Of a stretch of DNA of 64,000 nt, positions 35,501 through 47,500 are shown in pieces (the first letter of the stretch is position 1; every line of letters begins with the position of its first letter). Origin of the DNA: Corylus avellana (Eukaryota > Streptophyta > Magnoliopsida > Fagales > Betulaceae); the NCBI RefSeq assembly GCF_901000735.1, contig NC_081545.1:31233968-31297967 (forward strand), given 5' to 3'. Position numbers and translations under genes: made by a program. Below the pieces are notes generated by a model. It saw only the letters and a program-made list of their open reading frames with translations. It did no database searches and was not told the DNA's origin.

Positions 35501-38500
35501 ACAGCTCGTTTCGAAGCAGAAATTGAAACTGGATCAGTTACTGAAGCAGAAAACTCTCCAGATTCATTGGGCTCCAAGACATGGATTGATGGAGCAGAAT
35601 TCTGACCACTGCCTTCTGCAGTAACTGGCAACAAGCTTGTATCACTTGCATCATCTGGTGTGAAGTGAAATTCATGGCCATCTCCTCCTATTGAATCAAT
35701 TTCAATTGGAATTTCTGTCATAGGATGATCTCTAGAGTGTGGTGGAGGATGCCGATCTAATACTTCATAACATGCCTCACACAAATCAAAATCAGGACAA
35801 ATGGTACAATGCCACCTTCGCCTAAGTATAGGAACAGTGGTGCAACCGTCACAACAGTACTGAACAGATGAAGTGATGGAATCTTCCTCAATCATGACTT
35901 GTGTATTTACACCAGTTGTGTCAGAAGGTACAGGAGCAGATACTGTATTTTCCACTGCATCATCTGTAGCTAACATGGTTTGCTTTGGAAACGGAACCTG
36001 AAGCAACCTTGAAGATATGGCTAAGCTGAAAAAGACAAGGATATCTAAGTACCTGAAAAACAAAACTCAATTCAGACACCAGATGGTGCAGCAAAAATGA
36101 ATATAAGTACCTGCTGGAAGTCTGAACTGCCTCATTGGGCAAAAACATAAGTTTCTTGAGTAATACAACAGCAGGTGTCACAGATCGTCCTGTATCCTTT
36201 CCATGTAAAGCAAGGCATTCAGCATAACAATAAATGAGTTCCACAGAAGATATAACAATATTGTTCATAGTTTGTGTGTCAGGCTGCTCTAATTCCAAGA
36301 TTCCCCATAAGACTTGCATAAGCCCATCCACGACTTCAGAACCTGTACCAATGATACGAAAAGCAGGTTATACAAGATGGAAGTGATAACCACCTCAAAA
36401 CTCCAAACAACAAATTTAACTGAATAAAACTCGTAGTCTAGTGAAGAAACAATTTTTGAATACTTTTGGACAACAAACTAGTTTTGGAAAATGATCTGCC
36501 TCCCCACCCAAATAAAACATGCTTTAGACACTAAAATTTTGCAAAAATCACCTTCTGAACTTAGCTGCCAAACACCAGATTTCCCATTATTTCGTTTTAA
36601 AATGTGATTTTTGTCCTCAAAAAGCTTTACCAAGCGGACCCCTAGTGTGGTATGCTTGATATATATTGTTGATCTACTTCCTAAAGTTTTTTGGGACTAA
36701 GGGTCCACCATCAAAATTGATGCATGTATCAGCAGCAGCCATAGAATTCAACAAATTGACATCATCAGCATTGCCCAGTTTAACATCTTTGCACCATAAA
36801 GCTCAAAAAAGAAATGAACAAGCTGATCGAAATTTGAAAAGAAAGGGAAATCAAGTCAGGACCACATGTGCTTTTTGTCATTTTGACTTTAAGACTCCAT
36901 TATCAATTTGATATATTTGAGACTTAAGTTTAGGCCCATTCTAAATTCGAGACCCATCACCTTTTCCGTCAAATGGGTAACAAAAATGGAAGTGAAGATA
37001 CAATTATACCTCTCTAATATAAAAACCAAAACAGCAAAAAAGAAAAGAAAAGAACCAGCCCCTAATAGGAGGGGTGGCTGACCAAGATCCCCTTCACCGA
37101 GGGCAACTACCCGACTCATGGGGTGTCCGCGAGCCACCCCCTCAGTAAGAGGGTTGGCCATGAGCCACCCCTTAGGAGGTGGCCACAAGCCATCCCACTA
37201 TGAGGGGTGGCAGTCAACCACCCCTCTATTAAGTGCTTCTTCTTTTTTTCAATTTTTATTAGAGGGGCATAATTATATTGTTACATCTATTTTTGTTGTC
37301 TATTGACAGGAAAATTGTTGGAGGTCTCAAATTTAGAATGAACCTAAATTTGGGTCTTCAATCTATCAAATTGAAAATTGGGGTCTTTAACTGAAAATGG
37401 CAAAATGCACAAGAGTGTCCTAACCTGATTTCCCACAAAGAAATAAATGATCCTTTTTGTTTTGGATTCAACTGAAACACCATGCACCAGGAAAACCCAA
37501 TTGAAAATGGCAAATAAAATCTACAGCAAAGTTGCTAATTAAAGGCAGTCATGCACCTTGAGCTTAATGTGGTGGTGTTTGTTCTATCAAGAAAGATTGA
37601 AACGCGAAGGCAAGGAACTAGTAGAAGTATAAATATGAATTCATCGACTCCATTTTAAAACAATTCACTGGGCAGAAACTATTTCAGAATTGGTACACCA
37701 CCAAGTTTTATTTTGTTTCATCTAACGTTGTACAAGATGCCACGTGGTGAATATGTTGCCACGTCATTTAAAAAATTTAAATGCATCATATATACCATTA
37801 AATGAAACAAAGTAAAATCTTAACCGTGAAATGATTCATCTCTATTTCAACGGGAGGATCCTCTCCATATCCTTGTCCCACAATTTTCCCTTTTTAAGGT
37901 CAGCAATCCAATGACTGCTCACCACCGGCATCAGTCCTCATGCAAATATATACCATGACCATGATGAATTTTTTTAGCAAATATCTAGTTCAAGTTTCAG
38001 GAGCATAAACAAATGGAGAAGGAACACTAAGACATATGTTAATACATGGTGAATTAGGAAATTTAACAATACCATTCATCTCCAGAAAAGTAGCCAAATT
38101 AGACCGACGCTGCAATGCAATCTTAGAGACTGCACGCATCTGGGCAGTAAATTCTTCAATAATCCACCTTCCTGCAGTACTACCAACTGCAAGCCTTGAA
38201 GAAAGTGCCACGGCTGATTTCACCACCCCAAGGAGATGCATGGTATCCTTAACCTAAATGAAAAGATTCAGTTAGATTGGACAGTGTTATGTGCAAATAA
38301 ATATAAGAAGTTAACACCCAGCCTCACAAAAAGGAAGGGGAAAGTCAATAACACATAATACAATGGAATTAAGTACATACTTGATAGTATATCTCTTTTT
38401 TAGGGAATACAGCCTGCAAGACACGGCAAGCAGCAGCCTGCAACAAGGGTTCCCTGTCACTTTCAAATATTGTTTCTAGTAACTGCTTGCACTTGAGTTT

Positions 38501-41500
38501 GCTCAGCTCCAGTTTTACTTCCTCAACTTTTGAGCATCCTTGCGACCTACACAATGAATAAAATCTAGATAAAAGCTTAAGACCATCTGCTATGACCTGC
38601 TCCTGAATAGAAGCAGACTGCATTGACCGGCGCTTTTTCCCGGATACTGCAAGTGAGGAATTGGAACCAAGTACACGAGCTTCCATATCCAGAACTGCAT
38701 CCATTTTCTCTTTCCAACCAAATTCATCTTTAGCTCGACCATATACTTCGAGTGAGTCTATTCTAGGCAGTGCAGAGCCATTAAAGGTTGGTCCAACAGT
38801 GATTGTAAATTCTTCATCAGCAAGGAGTGATTCAGCCACTGTAAATGGTATATCATACCAAGAACGCATGCCCTCATCTAATTTAACAACCCTTTGGAAG
38901 ATAGTAATATCAGAAGGAATGTGGTTTGCTGAAGTATTACCCACATGCACACGAAAACCAACCATGACTATATCAGGGTTTGAATTGAGGACAGATATCT
39001 GTGAAAACAGGAGTATTACAATTAGAGAAGTTTAAGATAGAACTGAGGACATACAAATAAATCAAATAAGAATGCCACTAAAGATCAACCAAAATGTTAC
39101 AGTGCAAGACAAGGGACAAGATCCAGACATAAACCAATAATTGTATCCTCATCATCGTCAGTATCATTACAATTATGATTAAGCCACTACCCAGGCTTAT
39201 GAAGGACCAATAAGAGTACGAAACACAGGTACTAGGAGATATGCCAATTCTTTTTGATAAGAACTAAAAGCTACCTATGATAGCAAGGAGAAGCTAATGA
39301 AACCATAGATGGAAAGAGGGCAGACAGAGAACATGATAAATAGACTGTAAAGAAACAATACCTTAAATCCTGAAGGGATGGGGCTTTCTAGAAAGCCGTC
39401 CTCAGATGCCAAGCTCTGCTTTGCTGCTTCAGAATCACCATTTCTGATGGCATCACCACCTAATTTCACATCTGCTGTAATGCACACTGTTTTCTCAAAA
39501 AAATCAAGTGGGAATTCAGGATTTACACCAGAATAAGCTTTATTGTTGAGGATACCAGAACCCAATTTTTTAACTTTCTCCGATGCCGCATTTGCACCAG
39601 CATCAACTCCAACAGGGACATGTGAGTAGATTTGAAGGCTGCCATCGTCATGTAGAACAAGACAATGGATTTTGTCTTTGGATAAAGGCTTGTAAGCAGT
39701 TACCCCAACTATGGGTGAGGTTGAGCTCACTGCATGGCGCAGGTTTTGTGCAATTAATTCATGAGCTCCCATGGATACAGCCAGTGCAGAATTTGATTTC
39801 AAACTAGAGAAGCAAACAAATAATCCACTGCCAGCCAGCAACTCCTTCCACCTATGAAGTCCAGCAGGACGCAGCTCACCATCTTGCTCCTCATATACTG
39901 AAGATATCTCAGTTAGAGATGTTGCATTGGTACTCAGCCGACCTATCAAGGTTGTGCCATCTTGATAGGATATGAAAAGTAATTTATACATTGATGAAAA
40001 GTACAAAGAGGAGCCTTTAGCATGAATTTCTTTATCCTGAACACGAATAACTTCCTTGAGAGGCGTGGCTCCAACATTAACTTCCACTGACAACTCTAGC
40101 CAAAATAAGCTGCCACATTCTGAAAGAACAATAAGAAACATCCTCCCCTGGGAAGCCAAATAAAGGGTAGCATCCACAATAATGTCATCTTGCAATGTGA
40201 AGTAGTGCATGGGACTGATGTTGTCCTGTGACAGATCATATATTTTCACAAACCTGTTGGTAACCACCATCAACTGCACCTGAGAACCTGGAACCCAATC
40301 TACCCGCCTGATATATGCACCTTGCAGTGCTAGTTCAATGGCAAGACGGTCAGTCACTTCGCCACGAGGGTTCAAAGTGAGGACCTGGCAATCTTCATAA
40401 CCAGCTACAGAAAGATAGTTCTCTATGACTGAATTGAAAGCAAGATGGACAATTTCGAAGCGAACAGCATTCCTAGAGAGGGGCTTAACATTTGTCTTGT
40501 CTGCTGTCACAGGTGCAATGGTAGCTTGTCCAATTAACTGCCCAACATCAAAGATAGCAACTTTGTCACCTTCTCCAACAGCAAGTCGACCACGAATACT
40601 GACACTGAGCAAGGATTTGACAAGAGAACCACTTGCTAAATGTGATTTAAGTTCCTTGGAATTTGAATAATCTGCCTTTATTTTTAAGTCCAATGACCCA
40701 CTTTTGTATGCCTTCTTCAATTGCAAGATATCAACACCATAAGAAAGCACCTTATCCTCACCCAAATTGATTTTCTTGTCTTTTGAAAGGTTAGAGTCTC
40801 TTCGGCTAATTATTGAAGGCAACGATGAGGAGCAAAGGTCAAGCACCCGACCCTCTATCTCAAGCTCCTCCAGTAGCTGTGGAATCCTATCTTGAAGCTC
40901 TCTTGGAATAGATGGCCCGAGGGAGTTATCAACATCTGTATTAACATCTTCTTCAAAATCTGAATCACTGTCCGGCAGCTGATCTCCATCCTCGGTAAAG
41001 GGTAAGAAGGATTGAAAATTACCAGAACCACGAGCAGGAGTAGTACTAGTTCCAGTGAATTTGCGAGGCTTCAAGCACTGACAGCTACTACCCCTAACAC
41101 CCCCAGCTCCACAATCACAAAAGAACCTACTTGAGCGAGAATAAACAACACGATGACCACGATGGCAAACTTTTGCACAGACAGAGCAGCAACCTTTTGA
41201 TACAGTCAGATCACATGTATAACAAAAGTACCAATGCTGCTCCATGAAATTGCTGCCACTGGATGTAAATGTGCATACTTTAGAAGCAAGAGCCCTTTCA
41301 CTGTTACTATCCTCTTCGTCATCCTTGTCTATGCTAGCCACCTCACCATCAGAGGTTCCATCATCCTCATCTTCATCCACAGAGGTTGCATCACATTCAA
41401 GAGATGTGGATCCCCCTTCTTGATCAGCAGAAAGAACAAGTGTCTCAGAATTCTTCCTTGATCCTACCAGCCTAGAAGCCACAGATCCCATCCCAAGAGT

Positions 41501-44500
41501 ATTGCTAGACAATGACTTTCCAGTAGATCTTTCTGGGGTATTCTTACCAGATCCACAATCCATCAAGACAATTCCAAGAAAACCAAACAGAAACTTCAGC
41601 CCTGGAAGCAAACTTTCATCACCAGCCAGCTTCTCCATCAGCATTACTGCCCTTTCTAAAAGCAATTTCATCAACTCCTCTCCTCTTGAAAGTTGCACAA
41701 CAAGATGAAAGTAGGACTTCGCTACATGAATATCAAATTGCAAAAATGCAGTATCAAGTGAAACCAGCAAAGCTTCAAAAATATGACTTTGCAGTTCTCT
41801 CGATTGCAACACAGTAGGTGAGGATACAAGACACAAGATAAAATTCATGGTTGATTCTCTGAGAGAAACAGAACTTCCTTTCGCACAGTTGGCCCCAGCA
41901 GAAGGCTCAACAATGCAACCTAAAAGCCTTTTCTCCAACCATTTAGACAACCAAAGTAAATCCATGCCAAGGAACTTATTTTGTATCTTTTGTTTAAGAC
42001 CAGGACACAACTCTCCTGATAAGAGATCAACAAAGAAAGAAAGAGCCTTTACATTAACTGATTCAGAGCAACAGTCATCCAGTGAGTCAACCAAAACCAA
42101 CAAATCACCGCTTTGCAACCCACAAAAATCCTTCAACTGTTCTGACACATCTGCACCAAGATAAAATTGGAAAATGACAGACTTTGAAGGGTCTTTCCTG
42201 AGGCTATCTATGGTATCAATAGCCTTGGTAGTTATCAATTCATGGATACTGCTATCACCTACTCCTCTGGCATTGATGTCCCTTAGAAAACCTTCCATGT
42301 GCTTCATTAGAAATAAGTTAGAAATATCTGACCCTTCCAAGCCCACATTTAAGCTGCGATAAATAGCTTCACATTTCCCATGAATGCTTTCAAAGATCCT
42401 ATCAAACTTGACAGTCATTACTGTATCAAGAATCTGGCCAAGTAGCTCAGTCTCCAGGAGGATATTTCCTCTTGCATCTTTTATTCTGATCAGCCCATCT
42501 AGCACGTAAATGATCCCTCTTATGCTAAGAACGCAAGAAAGAAGGATTCCACTGGGACTTTGTATATTAAAGGGAAAACCGTGCAACATAGATTCCCAAT
42601 AGGCCCTGGATAAATTTCCTATAGCTCTTTTATCAACGGTAGCATCCAACTTCAATAAGAGATCAAGAACAGACACCAGCTGCGAAGAATTGGTCCAACC
42701 CTTTTCAAGGAGTTCATCCTGAACACATTTGTCAAATCCAGAATGCTTGAGAAGCAATAGAGGTGAGAACATATTAGCACTGTTCAGGCCATTATCAAGT
42801 GTAGCTAAGAAAGCTTTCTGATGGGTCTGCAAAAATCTGTGCAACATGGAAGTCAGCAGCCTGATCAGCATTTCAACTTGACCAGCTTCGACAATGGAGC
42901 AAATTAGGCCTTCAGCAACAGTTATATACTCATTGTCCCTAGATATGTTTTCTGTCCCTATTGGACTTGCACCAGGAATTGTATTTTTCATGCAATATCT
43001 CAAGATGCCAACATTAAGTATGGAGAGCAACAGGGACAGCCATGATCCATATCTAAAGAAAACCCAACCTAGTTCTTCGATTTCTTCTGCTATGTGCACA
43101 GCAAACAATTGCTGCAGCAGGCCAACTACTAGTCCAGGGAAGTTGGTGCCCTGACCAAAATCACCACACTGCCCTAAGAATGAGTGAGTGAAGAAGAAAA
43201 ACTGCGCCACATCAGATAAGTCCAGATCCTGGGGGCCAGTCCACAATGTAAGCAGATTGTCTGATGCAGTGCCCATGGTAGGGTAATCCCAACAAAGCGC
43301 AAAGACATATCTTTCAACAATGAGATCTTCAATTGCTGCAGCCTTTTTACCTTTCCAGAAGCCCAGAATCCTTGAGAGGGTAGCAAAAATATCATTCCAT
43401 TTCAAGCATAAGCCATCAATAGCCTGATCATTGCGGTATAGTGAAGTAGGAGGGGCTGAAATATCAATCAGTTGATTGATCAAGCTACTGACTAGAGGCT
43501 CTTCAACACATGCACCAGCCAAATTATTTACTGCAACTGACGCCCAAGATGATATATGATCGTTCATGTTACTAGGAAGACGTGATACAGAATGGGGGGC
43601 TTCCCTCAGTTTGGATCGCAAATCCAGAAGCAATGATGAAGGACAAGTATGTGGATAAAATATCATATGACGAAGCACTAGAATCAACCTTGAAACTATT
43701 AAAGCCCAGCATGACAACTGTGTGCTGTTAAACCCTGAAGTTGGAACATCAATTGCTCTAAGGGAAGAATATATTAAGTTTACCAGTGTTGCCTTTTCTC
43801 CTTCTGAAGATAAGTGGAATGCCATCAGAAGAATCTCAATATGAAAAACTGAGGGAAGGGTCCCAAGAAGCTCCTTGAGGCTAGGACATTTAAAACAAAT
43901 AGCTTTTGCCTTCTCAACAACAAAACCAACAAACCCTCTGTATATCTGGTTTCTGAACAGGCTACCAGCCAAACCCACCCTACAGAAAAGAGTGTGAGCT
44001 AGCAAGGTCAGGGTCTGATCATTGTAAACAAAGATATCATTTCCAACATTCAGAATTTTCTCAACAAGGTACTCTTCAAGGGAATCAGACAAAGCGTGGC
44101 GTGTGAGAAGGTTGTGTAACAGTTCAAAACAAAGTTCATGGATACTCCCATTTTTCTTCTCTTCATGTAAACTGCCACTGCTATCAGAAATCCTGTCCTC
44201 AGTGCAGCAGCCCTGACAATTAAGCAAGGAAAGCAAGATATCAATATGGTCCCTGCTGATCTGTTTGCAGCCATCCTCATAAACAGAGGGAAGCCATTCA
44301 GGAGAGAAGATGTTTGATTCAAGAAAGCTCAACATTTCTGTAGCAGCTTGAATTGGCATGTTGCTATGACTGGAACTAGAACTGATAGCAACAGGTGGTT
44401 GATCATATCCATCTGTAGATCCGACAGAGCGACCACTCTCAGAAAAAAGGTTACCAAAAAGGGCTTCATCCTCATTGCAAACTGAATTTTCCAGTTCAGA

Positions 44501-47500
44501 TGTGGAACTAGTTTTCGCACAACTGGAAGATGATCTCTCCACTTTAGGCTTTAATTTTACTCCTTCAGAATGAAGGAAAAAAATAAGATGCATTAGATTG
44601 TCCACCCACTGATTTGATGAGGGGAGTATCATTTTAAATAGCTCTTCAACTGTGCACCTCTTAAGTAAAGGAACCTTCTCGAAATGAACATGACAATAAG
44701 GGGAATCAATCGGCAGATCAGAACTGCCACTAATTCCTTTCTCAAACTCCTCCCAATTGAGAGCCTTATGTGTTTGTCTCTTGAGATCATGAATGAGTTT
44801 TAATATGTAAAGAGCGCTGCAGGGGAAGAAAGCTAGGGGGGGCTTCAGGTTAGCAGCAGACTTGCTGTATCTCCATACAGAAGAATCCAAATTGTCCAAC
44901 ATAGAAGCTACTATACATGCTTGAATATTCTGATAAATGCTCCTGTTGCAAAAAATAACCTGGACAAGCTGAAGAAACTCTTCCAATAGCAACAGAATCA
45001 AGCTCTCAAAACTACCCTCAACAGCCGCATGGCTATTTACAAATTCAAATCCAGGTCTAAACAAACTAGGCAATACATCAGCAAAGGAAGCAACCACTTG
45101 CATTAATTGAGCATCATATTCCACATAAGGAATGTCCTTAGTAAGACTTCCAAGTAACTTTAAGATCCTCAAACTGAATGAGAGTCTCTTACTGAAATCT
45201 GTACCTACCATCTTCTCATCAAACATATCTGGTATTGCAATCAGTTCTTTGCAGAGCAAAATCAGACGTGGGATGCATCCCACATGAGCAACAGCCCAAT
45301 GCTGGGATAGAAAAATCAACTTATTCAAATCTTGGTGGAAAGCATGGGCGTTGGAGCCAGAGGTTTGCCTATCAGGTTGTATGCACTCAGAAGCTAATGT
45401 CATATGAAGCTGATCCAATGGTTTCCCTCCCACAGAGCAACTGATCCCTTTTAATACAAAAGTATGAAAAGCATGTCAATAATACAAAGTAAATCACAAG
45501 ATAACATGACAGCAAGAGATCATGAGCTGACAACAATAGATACCTTGAAGACTGCATTTACTATGATTATCCAAATCAATATCAACACAGTAATCGGCAA
45601 CCATCGGCAACAAGTCTATCAGGCTATTTACAGAAGAAGGCTGCAATAAGTCGGATACTTTATCCATTCCATCGACCAACACTATCTCCAAAAGTTGTAC
45701 CAATTTATTCTGAAAAAATAAAACAAAAATTAGACCACAGATAACAGTAACCATCACCATTTAACTGATTTAAAACGAAGGAAGAAAAGAAAGGGTACAT
45801 GCATCCATAGGTAACTGCACAATATATTTAAACAGTACATTGAAAATAATCAATTGTGAGAGAGAAATCAGGATGATAACAGTAAATGGCTGTCAAATCA
45901 GGAGAGAAATTGCTCCTCCTGTACGCAAATGGTTTGCTTAGCTTTTATCTCTGCTCTGTCAATGGCTGCTTTTGGGTTTGGAAATTCTGCTATTGGGTTT
46001 GAAAATACTGCCGCTGGATCTTCTATTGTGTATTCAAAGGTTGTTTTTTTTTTTTTTTGTTGGAAATACTTTCAGCCAGTGATGCCGCCACCGACATTGG
46101 AGCCTCACGGAACCGTGAGATCAACCAAGAACTGATGCAGAGGCATTCCAAATTTCCAATGCAGGTGAAATAAAAGGCAAACGGGTCAACGATGAAGAAA
46201 GAAAAACAATAAACGGGTTTAGGTGAGAGACAAAAAAAAACAAAAGAAAAGTAAGATTAGGCCTCAATAAAATATCCATACAGTTTGCTACAGTGATTTG
46301 GCAGTAGTTGCGAATCACTGTAGCTAAAAGTCTATTTTAGACATTCGGAACATCATCTGCTAGATGAAGAAAATGGGCCAAATTAGCTAAATATAGCCAA
46401 TATTGAAGTTTTAACCAATCAGCAGGAGATGCCCTTATATCCGGAGTTTGACTCTTCTACATGAATGTTTTCAAAATAATCTGCTGGAGACACCAATATG
46501 TCATTGCTTCTTGGTTTCCTTCTATGGCAGGCTACTACATGACAACTGGCACCGGCTCCGAAGATTCTCACTAGTGCCTTTTCACTAGAAGAAGCCATAA
46601 CATCTTCTTTCACTTTTAGTACATTTTATTTATGGGCGAGCGTCTGTGTTTGGAAAGGATGCTGAAAGTCTAGCTATCATCTTTCCATACATAGTTATGA
46701 ATAAACATGGCCACTTAATTTATAGAACGACACAACACAGAGACACAATAGGCTAGAGTCAAACTCAATATTAAGTTTATTGTAAAAGCAACTTGATTTG
46801 GAGGTTTTAGACATTTGTTGTCTCAAACAGGTGGAAATTCTGTAACAATGTAATCAGGTTGGGCTGAGCCATGGGCTCCAAAATTTCCCAAGGTATTAGG
46901 GTAATTACTTTTTTTCCCCATCAACTACAACGCATTGTTACTTTGCCCCCATGAACTGACAATCCTACTGCCTGACCCTATCAAACTACCATTTTGTGCC
47001 CAAAACCCCCATTCCGTCAGTCAAAGGCGTTAACTCAGACGATCAACCCATCACGTGCGTCCCACATGCTATCTTGAAATTTTCTATCCCACTTTTGCCC
47101 GCGGTAGGGAAGTCAGTTCATGGGGGCAAAGTGACAAAGCGTTGTAATTGATGAGCAAAGTGACAATGTGTTGTAGTTAATGGGAGAAAATGTGGAATAG
47201 AAAATTTCAAGATGGCATGTGGGGCGCACGTGACGGGTTGACCTTCTAAGTTAACGCCTTTGACTGACAGAATTGGGGTTTTGGGCACAAAATGGTTGTT
47301 TGATAGGGTCGGGCAGTAGGGTTGTCAGTTCGTGGGACAAAGTGACAATGCGTTGTAGTTGATGAGGGGAAAAAGTAATTACCTCCAAGGTATTTCTATT
47401 TTGGCCCAGGTAAGCCCAACGTTGGACTCTAACCCATGGCCCAACTCCACATAACAACAGCTTAGTTACTTAAGAAACAACAAAACTATCCAAAGTCTAT

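Noticed and set aside
36026..36058. Alternative upstream acceptor for BIG exon 8
   Set aside because: It would leave an intron of only about 55 bp, below the usual plant minimum. The downstream acceptor after gtctttttcag keeps the phase and gives the expected [14 protein letters not shown] junction.
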